Source of the DNA: Tetracentron sinense
Taxonomy: Eukaryota > Streptophyta > Magnoliopsida > Trochodendrales > Trochodendraceae
DNA: 64,000 nucleotides
Assembly (NCBI GenBank): GCA_015143295.1
Contig: CM026571.1
Coordinates: 10,668,501-10,732,500 of the forward strand
Reading direction: 5' to 3'
The notes beneath the pieces are model-generated. The model saw only the letters and a list, made by a program, of their open reading frames with translations. It was not told where the DNA came from and ran no database searches. Positions 36,275 to 45,112 of this stretch are shown here, one piece after another. Made by a program: the position numbers and the translations under genes. Within the stretch, counting starts at the first letter, position 1. Each line of letters starts with the position of its first letter.

Positions 36275-36348
36275 AAGCTTTTCTTTATTCTTTTGTAACC
36301 TTTGAAATTTCATATGAATACAAAAGGAGGATTTTGTTACTTTTCTTA

Positions 36349-38427
36349 TTAAGCATAGTACTTTTTTAACCATTTTACATTGATAGGATCATGTAATACT
36401 TCACCAGATAGTGTAGACAAAAGACAATAACCGCTGTCAAAACTTTGTCTTATCAAGAATGGCCCTTCCCAATTAGGAGTAAACTTTGCCACTTTTGTAC
36501 CATTCCTGATATGAATAGCTGTTCGAAGGACCAGGTCACCCTCCTTTAGAATTCTATGTCGTACTGCTTTGTCATACGCTTTAGCAACTCTTTTTTGATA
36601 CGCTTTTGTCTTTATAGCTATAGCTTCACGCTTTTCATCCATAACTTCTAGCTGAGCTAATCTAGTAGCTTGGAGGCATGCCTCTTCTCCATCAAATACT
36701 TCAATTCTTGTAGATGGTATCTTAACTTCCAGAGGTACAACGGCTTCTGTCCCATATACTAAAGAGAAAGGGGTAACACCTGTTGCAGTCCTTGCTGAAG
36801 TTCTGTAAGCCCAGAGTGCTGTTGGAAGTCTTTCACACCACTTTTTATGAGCTCCTTCTATCATTTTTCCAATTATCTTCAGGATAGTCTTGTTAGTAGC
36901 CTCTGCTTGCCCATTCCCTTTAGGATAATAGGGGGTTGACTTCTTGTGTTTGATATCATATTTCTCCAGTAATTCTCTCACATTAGAATTTATGAAAGGC
37001 GTTCCATTATCAGTGACGACTTCCTTTGGTATCCCAAAGCGGCAGATGATATTTTCTTTAATAAACTTAGCCACCATGATACCTGTAGCCTTTCTTAATG
37101 GTATAGCTTCTACCCACTTGGTGAAATATTCAGTAGCCACAAGTATCCAAACATATCCTTCAGCAGGGGGATTAACAGGTCCAATTAAATCTAGCCCCCA
37201 AGTATGGAAGGGCCAGGGCGTAGAAACATACCGTAAAGATTGTGCAGGTGCATGAATAACATTCCCTCTTATCTGACACTGATGACAGCTTTGAACATAT
37301 AAGTGTGAATCTGCCTCCATGGTAGGCCAATAATATCCCAACCCCAAAATGTGTTGAAACAGCTTTCTTTTTCCTTGGTGAACGCCACAATCTCCACTAT
37401 GAGCTTCATGCAATGCTATTTCGATCTCTTTTCCAGTCAAGCATTTGAGAGCAATACCATTGTATCCTTTTCTGAATAATTCTCCTTTGTCAAAATAGAA
37501 TTTGGCAACTTTCTTCTTAAACTTGAAGGATTCCTTTTGATCAGTAGGCATTATTCCATCTGTGAAGTAGTCATTGTATGGTTTTCTCCAATCTTCCCAA
37601 GAATTTGTAAAGTGACATTCTTTTTTATCTGGCAATATTTGACAAGCAGAACATTCTTTCTGTAACATAGCAGCATCTTTTTCCATTGTTGGCCAGTATA
37701 TTCCAAAACGCTGTAACCTCCTATACAGACTAACAGAAGGATTATACCCACATATTTTTGTGTGGATTTGCATCATTTGTTTCTTAGCTTCTTTTGCTCC
37801 AACACATCTCATCAAGACTCCTTCAGGCCCTTTGAAATACAGATCCCCATTTATCTGTAAGAAATTTTTTAAGACTTTCAGTGTTGTAGTAGGGACCACT
37901 GTTGAATCATGAAGGCAAAAGACATCCTTCAAAATTGGTTCTCTCCAATCTGTTTCTTCTGATTCTGTGTCGCATAATTCTTCTATCAGCGGTGTAGCTA
38001 TTATACGCCTTTCAATTACCACCTGAGAAGATTCTCCTTCAAATATTAACTTTGATGCCAAAGTAGCAAGTGCATCAGCATGGCGGTTTCTTGTACGCTC
38101 TTGATATTTGAATTCTATTTTATCAAAATTAGTCATTATTTTTTGAACCGCTGTTCTGTAGGGAGCCAAACCAACATCTTTTACATTGAATGACCCTTCC
38201 ATTTGACTAATTACCAAATTGGAATCTCCTATTACTTTTATTCTTTTGGCCTTTAACTCTTTAGCAATTGACAAGCCTATGAGAAGAGCTTCATATTCTG
38301 CTATATTGTTAGAGCAAGGAAAATCCAATTTGAAAGAAAAAGACATTACCTCACCCCCAGGAGCTTTTAACACAATACCTGCCCCAGCTGAATCTGCAGT
38401 TTTAGATCCGTCAAATACATGAACCAT
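36349..38427 (-). CDS. gypsy pol: second (archaeal-type) RNase H and integrase
   Basis: 692 residues open. The N-terminal archaeal-type RNase H has all four acidic residues (D6 in FDGS, E44 in AEYEA, D68 in GDSN, D118 in HADAL). Two zinc-binding modules follow, ending ECSACQ (about 221-263) and SCHQCQ (about 340-386). The integrase core has D413 (WGLDLIG), D473 (VTDNGTPF) and E509 (GNGQAEA), with exactly 35 residues between the last two. The C-terminus ends NVKWLKKYYA, usual for gypsy integrases. The frame begins just after a one-base shift relative to RT, so the real product would be part of a longer polyprotein; the ATG at 38427 is probably not a native start. Confidence 0.95.
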   Translation of the reverse strand: MVHVFDGSKTADSAGAGIVLKAPGGEVMSFSFKLDFPCSNNIAEYEALLIGLSIAKELKAKRIKVIGDSNLVISQMEGSFNVKDVGLAPYRTAVQKIMTNFDKIEFKYQERTRNRHADALATLASKLIFEGESSQVVIERRIIATPLIEELCDTESEETDWREPILKDVFCLHDSTVVPTTTLKVLKNFLQINGDLYFKGPEGVLMRCVGAKEAKKQMMQIHTKICGYNPSVSLYRRLQRFGIYWPTMEKDAAMLQKECSACQILPDKKECHFTNSWEDWRKPYNDYFTDGIMPTDQKESFKFKKKVAKFYFDKGELFRKGYNGIALKCLTGKEIEIALHEAHSGDCGVHQGKRKLFQHILGLGYYWPTMEADSHLYVQSCHQCQIRGNVIHAPAQSLRYVSTPWPFHTWGLDLIGPVNPPAEGYVWILVATEYFTKWVEAIPLRKATGIMVAKFIKENIICRFGIPKEVVTDNGTPFINSNVRELLEKYDIKHKKSTPYYPKGNGQAEATNKTILKIIGKMIEGAHKKWCERLPTALWAYRTSARTATGVTPFSLVYGTEAVVPLEVKIPSTRIEVFDGEEACLQATRLAQLEVMDEKREAIAIKTKAYQKRVAKAYDKAVRHRILKEGDLVLRTAIHIRNGTKVAKFTPNWEGPFLIRQSFDSGYCLLSTLSGEVLHDPINVKWLKKYYA

Positions 38428-40058
38428 TCCTCTTCTGCTTCAATAGTCATTGCTTCAGGGAATTCTCCTGGTAATTCTTCTCTTAATATCAAATCATCAT
38501 TTCCTGGGAAATTTGCCAATAGATCTGCTACTGCTTGTCCTTTGATGGCACGAGGGCAAAGGCATGTAATGTCAAATTCTGATAATGAAAGGAGCCACTT
38601 AGCTGCTCGTCCTGAAAGAACTGGTTTTGACATGAGATATTTGATTGGATCAGATTTTGTCATCAGAAAAATCTTATGAGATAGTAAATAATGACGGAAT
38701 TTTTGTAAGGCATAGATCAAAGATAAACAACTTCTTTCAATCCGAGGGTATCTCAATTCTGCATCTCTGAGAATTCTGCTGAGATAGTATATTGGCCGCT
38801 CACAACCAGACAAATCTTCTTGGGCTAGAAGAGCTCCAACAGCGGTTTCTGTTGAAGCCAGATACAGGACCAAAGGCTTCTTGGGGATTGGTGCCATCAT
38901 AGTTGTTGTTGAACTCATCATTTGTTGAAGTTGTTTGAAAGCTTTTTCATGTACTGATTCCCATTTGAATACACAGTTCTTCCGTAGGAGCGGCATAAGG
39001 GGTACTGTGACAGCTGCTAGTCCTGGTATGAATCTTCTTATATAGGATACCTTCCCTAAGAAACTTTTCAACTCTTTGACTGTGCTTGGGGCTGTCATGG
39101 ATGCAATTGCTTGAGCTTTTGTAGGATCAACATCTATACCTTGTCTATTCACAATGAACCCCAGGAATTTGCCTGCAGACACTTTGAAAGCGCATTTTAA
39201 CGGATTCATTTTTAACTGATAATGGCGGCATCGTTGAAAAACTCTTCTTAAATCCTCAACATGACTGCAACGCTTTCGTGATTTAATAACAATGTCATCC
39301 ACATAATCTTCCACTGTATTATGGAACATATCATGAAAAATGGCTGTCATAGCTCTTTGGTAAGTAGCCCCGGCATTTCTCAACCCAAATGGCATAACTG
39401 TATAATAAAAATTTCCAATTGGTGTCCGAAAGGCGGTTTTTTCTGCATCTTCTGCTGCCATCTTAATCTGATTATAACCACTGTAACCGTCCATGAATGA
39501 AAAAGCATCATGCCCTGCTGTTGCATCAACTAATAGGTCCATATTGGGTAGAGGAAATTCATCTTTTGGGCATGCCTTGTTTAAATCCCGGAAATCAACA
39601 CAGCAACGAATTTGCCCATTCTTCTTTTTGACTGGTACAATATTGGCTAACCAAGTTGGATGCTGAATTGGCTTGATAAAACCTGCTTTCAAAAGCTTTT
39701 CAACTTCTATTTTAATTTGATCTTCAATATCTGGTCTGAATTTTCTTGGCATTTGCTTCATTGGTACATATCCTGGCTCAATATTCAATTTATGTGTGAC
39801 CAATGTAGGATCCAACCCCGGCATTTCTTCATAATTCCATGCAAAAATATCTCGGTACTCTTTGAGCAAATTTATCAATTCTTCTTTTTCTTTTGGGGTT
39901 AACTTGGAACTGATAAGTACCGGACGCTTTTCTGATAGACTTTCTACAATGTTTACTTCTTCAAGGCTTTCTTGTACCGCTTTTACACCATCCTGCATCT
40001 GTTCTGGCGCTTCCCCAATTTCGCTTGTTTCTTCTGTTTGAAATATTTGATCCATCAC
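38367..40058 (-). CDS. gypsy pol: reverse transcriptase and degenerate first RNase H
   Basis: RT spans about residues 110-300 with VDFRDLNKACPKDEFPLP, FMDGYSGYNQI, MPFGLRNAGATYQRAM and the catalytic DYVDD (251-255). The following RT-linked RNase H (about 395-520) reads YLASTETAVGALLAQED where active enzymes have DAS, so the first catalytic Asp is absent; ERPIYYLSR and RYPRIERSCL are kept. The frame opens without interruption from the gag stop codon at 40103, so translation probably reaches it by stop readthrough; no ATG is needed. It runs out after EEEWFMY because of a one-base frameshift near 38414. Confidence 0.95.
   Translation of the reverse strand: MMDQIFQTEETSEIGEAPEQMQDGVKAVQESLEEVNIVESLSEKRPVLISSKLTPKEKEELINLLKEYRDIFAWNYEEMPGLDPTLVTHKLNIEPGYVPMKQMPRKFRPDIEDQIKIEVEKLLKAGFIKPIQHPTWLANIVPVKKKNGQIRCCVDFRDLNKACPKDEFPLPNMDLLVDATAGHDAFSFMDGYSGYNQIKMAAEDAEKTAFRTPIGNFYYTVMPFGLRNAGATYQRAMTAIFHDMFHNTVEDYVDDIVIKSRKRCSHVEDLRRVFQRCRHYQLKMNPLKCAFKVSAGKFLGFIVNRQGIDVDPTKAQAIASMTAPSTVKELKSFLGKVSYIRRFIPGLAAVTVPLMPLLRKNCVFKWESVHEKAFKQLQQMMSSTTTMMAPIPKKPLVLYLASTETAVGALLAQEDLSGCERPIYYLSRILRDAELRYPRIERSCLSLIYALQKFRHYLLSHKIFLMTKSDPIKYLMSKPVLSGRAAKWLLSLSEFDITCLCPRAIKGQAVADLLANFPGNDDLILREELPGEFPEAMTIEAEEEWFMYLTDLKLQIQLGQVLC
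38411..38417 (-). other. frameshift between RT/RNase H and second RNase H
   Basis: EEEWFMY in the RT frame and FDGSKTADSAGAG in the next frame overlap at TATTTGACGG (minus strand). One base is missing in the T-run relative to a continuous frame. No obvious slippery heptamer is present, so a mutation is more likely than programmed frameshifting. Confidence 0.8.
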
Positions 40059-40091
40059 GGGAATCTGATTTTCTTTTGATGAATCAGTTTC

Positions 40092-40103
40092 CTTTGATTG
40101 TCA
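40092..40103 (-). promoter_or_regulatory. candidate stop-codon readthrough signal between gag-protease and pol
   Basis: On the minus strand the gag stop reads TGA followed by CAA TCA, matching the CAR-YYA context of TMV-type readthrough. The reading frame is the same before and after, with no second stop through the whole RT frame. Removal of the stop as part of an intron, as in Ogre elements, is the alternative. Confidence 0.65.
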
Positions 40104-42503
40104 TAAGATATATACAACCCTTCCATCTGGTTGCACCACTCTTCTACAGCCCCCAGTTCTTGATTCTTTGATAGCATTCCCCCTTAGAATTTCTGTTTTC
40201 ACACTTTCGTCTCGGGGTCTTTTTGAGGCCTTTGAAATTTCTGATGGCGTTAGAATAGTGGATGATGGTAGCATAACTCCTTTGGTCTTTTCAAAAGCGG
40301 TTTCACCTTCTTCAGCCAACTCATCATAAAACAATGCTTCTGAAATATGAGCTTCGGCTTTATCAAATGGTGTGGCAGTTGCTAGTATTCTGATGACTTT
40401 CCCCTTGTATGTTCCTTTAACACATTGATGAAATGTTGATGGTATTAGCTGGAACTTGTGAATCCAAGGGCGGCCAAGAAGAATATGATAGCTTACATTG
40501 GCTTCAATAACATGGACTCTTATTGCTGAATTTATTGGCCCCACTTGAAGATTAATAGTAGCATAGCCAATAGTGTTCTGGCACTGTCCTCCAAATCCTG
40601 AAATTTCTATTGGTTGCTTAGAAATTTTTGAAGGATCTAATCCCATTGCTATTGCTGTTGATAATGGGATAAGGTTCAAAGAAGACCCAGGGTCTATCAG
40701 TGCTCTTTTTGCTTCAATAGAATTTATTAAAGCTGTAACATACAAAGGCTTGTTGTGAGCTAACGATGAAGCTTTCATGTCATCAGCAGTAAAACTCACA
40801 TCTTGAATTTCCGGCATTGCTTTTCTTGTAGCAGAATAGGCAAGAAAACAATGTTCTGAATGAGCTTCTGCAACTGTTGTCAAAGCCGCTGTTGCAGCTA
40901 TTCTTGCCGCTTTTGAGAAATGCATCTGGTCAAAGAAGTTTTTAAACTTTGAACTCTGTGAAAGAGTTTCTATTGCTGACTGATTATTAAGGATGATTTC
41001 TTCTTCAACTTCTTTTTCTGTCGTAATTGCTGAATTATGACAGACCATAGCAACCACATCTTTCGCTTTATGATTTGGCAAAGGATCCTGATGGACAGAT
41101 CCTTCAGGATTAGTTGAGATTTTCAGGTGTCCAGCAGCTATTTTGTCATTAAAAATCCGCCTTAGAGAGAAACAATCTTTTGTTGAATGGCGTATGGTTT
41201 GGTGATACACACAGTATTTGCTGCTTCGTTTGTCTTCTTCTGTAGGCTTTTGGAATGGTGATGGTAAGTACAAAACGCCATCAGCAATCCATACTTCCAC
41301 AATTCGTAGTACTTCAGCCATGCTACAGGGAAAAGGAGGTGGAATGCTTTCTGGGTTGTACTTTGGTTTTTTGTCAGACTGATAAGAAGTATTTTTCTGA
41401 AACGGCCGCCTTCCAGAATTTTCTGCCGCCATTGCTGATTCTCTCTTATCTCTCCTACCATATCTATCTTCGTACCTTGGTAGGGTTGCTCTTGATATGA
41501 CTGTGTTGAGCCTTTGAGAAACATCATAAAGCTTTTCAAAAGAAGGGATAGTAGCTACCTCCAAATAGGCTCTGTATTCTTTTGCTGCTCCATCAACACA
41601 TATTTGTACAAGTTGCTCCTCAGTTGTTGGTTCATGACAATCTAAAACCAAATATCGAAAGCGGCGAACATATTGTGTCAGATCTTCATTAGGTCTTTGC
41701 CGCTCTTTCGACAAGGTATTGAGAGTAACACGGTCTTCTACAGAGAAAAACTTCTTGGAAAAGATAGTGACCATTTCTTCCCAAGAGTGAATAGAGTTTG
41801 GAGCCAAAGTTGTGTACCAAGTGAAGGCACGATCAGTCAAAGATTTAGCAAATTCGCGGAGACGAAGCTCTTCATTGTTAGCATATCTGCTTAATGCATC
41901 AGTGAAGCGCATTACATGCTCTCGAGCATTTCCAGTTCTTCCATTGTACAGAGTGAATTGGGGCGTGATATATCCTACTGGATATTCCATTCTCATGATT
42001 CTTGCTGAAAAGGGAGGTCTAGCATCGAAAGCATTTGAAAGTCCAGAGCGTTTTGCTTGCTCCTTTTCAAACATTTCAGAGAAATCCTCGGCTGTCATAT
42101 ATGAGGAATGCCTCCCTTCTTGCTCACGATGATTGCAGGGTGGAGAAGAAGGAATAGGATCTTTCCTGGGAGGATTATTGTGCATGTCATTTTCTTCGTC
42201 ATGTTGAGATGGAGAAGGTGTACGCTCCTGCATCCTCTCTGAATTGCGAACATTATCTTCACGATGGGCTTTTTTGAAAAACTCCTGCATTTGTTTTTCT
42301 GATGCTGCTAACTGAGCTGCTACCTGAGTTTGGATAGCCTGCATCTGGGCTTGCATCTGTACTTGAGTTGCCTGAAACTGAGCAAGAAAAGGCCCAAGAA
42401 CAGCAGAAAGATCAGGAACTTCCACTCTGGAAGTATGAGATTCTTCCCTATTTTCTTCTTGAACAACATGCGCTTGGGACGAAGCACCTCTTTTAGTCAC
42501 CAT
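40101..42503 (-). CDS. gypsy gag and protease
   Basis: 800 residues from MVTKRGASSQ. Residues 35-75 are Gln-rich and probably helical. The gag domain covers about 185-340 (REHVMRFTDALSRYANNEEL, FAKSLTDRAFTWYTTL, VRRFRYLVLDC). A single Cys/His cluster CVYHQTIRHSTKDC lies at 431-444 in place of a classic zinc knuckle. The aspartic protease covers about 585-690 with ALIDPGSSLNLIPLS (active Asp 604) and HILLGRPWI. The start lies 27 bases after the primer-binding site, so there is no additional upstream frame. The frame is intact and ends in TGA, followed in frame by pol. Confidence 0.95.
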   Translation of the reverse strand: MVTKRGASSQAHVVQEENREESHTSRVEVPDLSAVLGPFLAQFQATQVQMQAQMQAIQTQVAAQLAASEKQMQEFFKKAHREDNVRNSERMQERTPSPSQHDEENDMHNNPPRKDPIPSSPPCNHREQEGRHSSYMTAEDFSEMFEKEQAKRSGLSNAFDARPPFSARIMRMEYPVGYITPQFTLYNGRTGNAREHVMRFTDALSRYANNEELRLREFAKSLTDRAFTWYTTLAPNSIHSWEEMVTIFSKKFFSVEDRVTLNTLSKERQRPNEDLTQYVRRFRYLVLDCHEPTTEEQLVQICVDGAAKEYRAYLEVATIPSFEKLYDVSQRLNTVISRATLPRYEDRYGRRDKRESAMAAENSGRRPFQKNTSYQSDKKPKYNPESIPPPFPCSMAEVLRIVEVWIADGVLYLPSPFQKPTEEDKRSSKYCVYHQTIRHSTKDCFSLRRIFNDKIAAGHLKISTNPEGSVHQDPLPNHKAKDVVAMVCHNSAITTEKEVEEEIILNNQSAIETLSQSSKFKNFFDQMHFSKAARIAATAALTTVAEAHSEHCFLAYSATRKAMPEIQDVSFTADDMKASSLAHNKPLYVTALINSIEAKRALIDPGSSLNLIPLSTAIAMGLDPSKISKQPIEISGFGGQCQNTIGYATINLQVGPINSAIRVHVIEANVSYHILLGRPWIHKFQLIPSTFHQCVKGTYKGKVIRILATATPFDKAEAHISEALFYDELAEEGETAFEKTKGVMLPSSTILTPSEISKASKRPRDESVKTEILRGNAIKESRTGGCRRVVQPDGRVVYIL

Positions 42504-42529
42504 TTTCTCTCAAAAATTGTTACAGAATT

Positions 42530-42546
42530 CCCCAGCAGAGTCGCCA
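42530..42546 (-). promoter_or_regulatory. gypsy primer-binding site
   Basis: On the minus strand TGGCGACTCTGCTGGGG lies four bases after the 5' LTR. Its TGG start fits a tRNA 3' CCA. Tat/Ogre elements often use a similar sequence; which tRNA it pairs with (probably Arg or Asp) I cannot fix. Confidence 0.85.
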
Positions 42547-42872
42547 AAAATGTAGGGGGTATTTTGATCTTTGAAGAAATGGGGTTTACTGCAACCTCAA
42601 TCTAGCCTAAATCTGATATCCAGACCGTTCTAAATTGAGTTATTTTTGGAAGAAATGATTCAAAGAATACAAGAAAGAAAAAGGAGAAAATAAGGAAATG
42701 ATTCAGAGGGAGAGAAGAAAGAACGATGAAGAAAAGTAGTGACAGAATGTTTTTCCTTGATGAATCCTTTACTTTCTCTCTCTGTAAATTCTTTTAAAAA
42801 TCTGGTTGTTCTTGGGAAATCTTCTGGGAACTCAAGGAAAGTCTCTTCTCATCAACAAGGAGGGGTCACCTC

Positions 42873-42880
42873 TATTTATA
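42873..42880 (-). promoter_or_regulatory. LTR promoter TATA box
   Basis: TATAAATA in CACCTATAAATAGAGG on the minus strand, a strong plant TATA box about 325 bp inside the gag-proximal end. It would start the genomic RNA near 42845. Confidence 0.7.
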
Positions 42881-43285
42881 GGTGATTATCAAAATTGTAA
42901 CCAACTTGTACGGCTGTCATAACCGTTTTTGTAACCGACTTTTAGAGAGAAAATATTGGATTCCATCAAGATAAAGGCGTTTTGTCACCATACCTCCTTT
43001 AAGCTTTTATGACCAAAGCTTTCAGATATTTTCTTCAAAGGTTAAAAGCGGTATTCATAATATCCATCTTTTAACAAATTCTATCTAAGCCCTCCAAACC
43101 ACAACTCATCATCCTCCCCCAAAAGCAATTGGTAACTACACCGTGAAGGCGGGTCATACGCTTTCATGGTGTACTGTCCTGCTGAGGTAATATATTAGTG
43201 TTCAGACAGCAACACTCCTCTAGAGTAATAATCATGATAATATTAATAATAACGATGATGATAATCATCTAATAATCATCTCAAG

Positions 43286-43595
43286 TCCAATAGGGAAATC
43301 ATAGGTGTTGGACGAGGACACCCTTCCCGTAACTCAGGTCCAATAGGGAAATCATAGGTGTTGGACGAGGACACCCTTCCCGTAGCTCAGGTCCAATAGG
43401 GAAATCATAGGTGTTGGACGAGGACACCCTTCCCGTAGCTCAGGTCCAATAGGGAAATCATAGGTGTTGGACGAGGACACCCTTCCCGTAACTCAGGTCC
43501 AATAGGGAAATCATAGGTGTTGGACGAGGACACCCTTCCCGTAGCTCAGGTCCAATAGGGAAATCATAGGTGTTGGACGAGGACACCCTTCCCGT
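43286..43595. repeat. 53-bp tandem array, six copies (5' LTR)
   Basis: Units begin at 43286, 43339, 43392, 43445, 43498 and 43551, with the same order of variants as in the 3' LTR. The array lies upstream of the LTR TATA box, where promoter-enhancer repeats commonly sit. Confidence 0.97.
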
Positions 43596-43873
43596 CAGGC
43601 CTTAAGAGAAACTGAGGAAAAATCCATCCTCAATGCTTTCTCCCTGACTGTCAGCCCAGGAAGTAATCCATGCTTCACTGGAATAGGTGATGAGGGGAAA
43701 CAGCCACACTCATTCCCACGGGGGAGGTACCAATCCATACCGTTCACCCCTGACAAAACAAATCTCCTTTCTGGCAGAAGTCCTCAGAAAAGCATACAAG
43801 GAGGGTACAAATCTATACCACACCTATCATCATAAGAAAGGCGTTGTAAACCAGAGCGAGGCACTGAAGTCAT

Positions 43874-44043
43874 ATAGAATATCCGAAGGCGTTGAAGTCT
43901 GAATCAACATCAAAGGCGTTAAAGCTTGAAACAATATCCAAAGGCGTTAGAGCCTGAAACAATATCCAAAGGCGTTAAAGCCTGAAATGATATCCAAAGG
44001 CGTTAGAGCCTGAAATAATATCCAAAAAGCGTTAGGACTTGAA
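43874..44043. repeat. 28-bp tandem array (5' LTR)
   Basis: Same GGCGTTA(G/A)AGC-based units as at 31286-31455. Confidence 0.93.
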
Positions 44044-44364
44044 TCTGTGCCAATAGCGTGAAAGGCGCAATAGTTTCATCTTTCATTAGTGACATAAGGG
44101 TAAAATTGTCATAAATGAGCAAAAAAAATCCTTTGTATGAACTAAAAACATAAGAGCTTAAAATCATTGATCATTAATGACTAGAATCATTTTTATCAGA
44201 TAAACATGGAATTCTGTTAATCAATTCCCAAAAGGATTTTAGTATGTGTAATATGCTAGAACGTCCTTTGAGCCACGTGTCATTATTTTATTGAATTATG
44301 AACAACGTCCTTAAATTCAAAATTTCACAAATCAAATTTTTCAATAACCATCATCAACAGTGGT

Positions 44365-45032
44365 TAGTGAAGAAGAAGACTGATAGTCTTTCTTCATAGT
44401 CCACACTCGTGAATAACCAAATTCTTGTATTCAATGTCTTTGTTTTAATTTTCTTTATCAGCATTTATTTCAACAACAGTTAGTTTGTGCAATGTTTTTT
44501 CCTTTTTTCTTCTTATCCATTATGGTATTGTGGATACCCTTTTCATTGAATTACCATGAATTTCTTCCTAATGCCTTTTGGATTTTGCGGTTGAAAGTTT
44601 TTTTTACAAATTTATATATTCTTTTCCATCACTCTATCCCAGATTAAGAGTGAGTTTCTCTTTTAAATACGGTTAGTTTGTTTCTCTAGGTGATTTTATA
44701 GACCAGACATTCCTTAAGTACATGAATGAAGAATACATAGACTGTGAATCTGTGTAGAGTTGAGTTGGGTATCATACTTCTATTGAGTTTTGTTTCAGGT
44801 GTCATATTTTGTTCTGTTATATATATATTTCAGACACCTGTGTGTTTTGATACCTATTTTTTTGTATCTATATTATCACGATCAAATCACCATGATATGT
44901 ATATATTATCAAATTTGAATTATCTATGTTATAAAGCAAATTGGGCATATTAGGGTTTTGCATTGTACCTCAAGACTCAATCGTATTATGAATTGAGTAA
45001 GATTTTGAGGCACGACACATGTGTACATAGGG
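44365..45032. other. intergenic DNA, nothing recognised
   Basis: AT-rich flank of the gypsy element. A 69-codon frame at 44744-44953 has no recognisable motif. Confidence 0.5.
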
Positions 45033-45112
45033 GTATAAATGGATATGGATATTATCCATATCCGATTCGTATCCGAATAGTAATTTTACTATCCATTTAT
45101 AACATGAATTCA

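Larger units (their letters stand above)
29963..44359 (-). mobile_element. complete young Ty3/gypsy (Tat-type) retrotransposon with an antisense gene
   Basis: 14,397 bp in minus orientation, bounded by a perfect 5-bp target duplication GTGGT (29958-29962, 44360-44364). Both LTRs are 1809 bp, and reading them side by side I see only two substitutions, so insertion is very recent. Order along the minus strand: 5' LTR (42551-44359), primer-binding site, gag-protease, RT/RNase H, second RNase H plus integrase, then an oppositely oriented three-exon gene, the polypurine tract and the 3' LTR (29963-31771). The second, archaeal-type RNase H and the extra antisense gene place it in the Tat group (established knowledge of that lineage). 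It has no extra frame before gag, unlike Ogre. Confidence 0.97.
42551..44359 (-). repeat. gypsy 5' LTR (right copy)
   Basis: 1809 bp, the same length as the left copy. By eye it differs at about 42906 (G for A) and 43695 (G for A). It is adjacent to the primer-binding site, so it is the 5' LTR of the minus-strand element. Confidence 0.97.
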
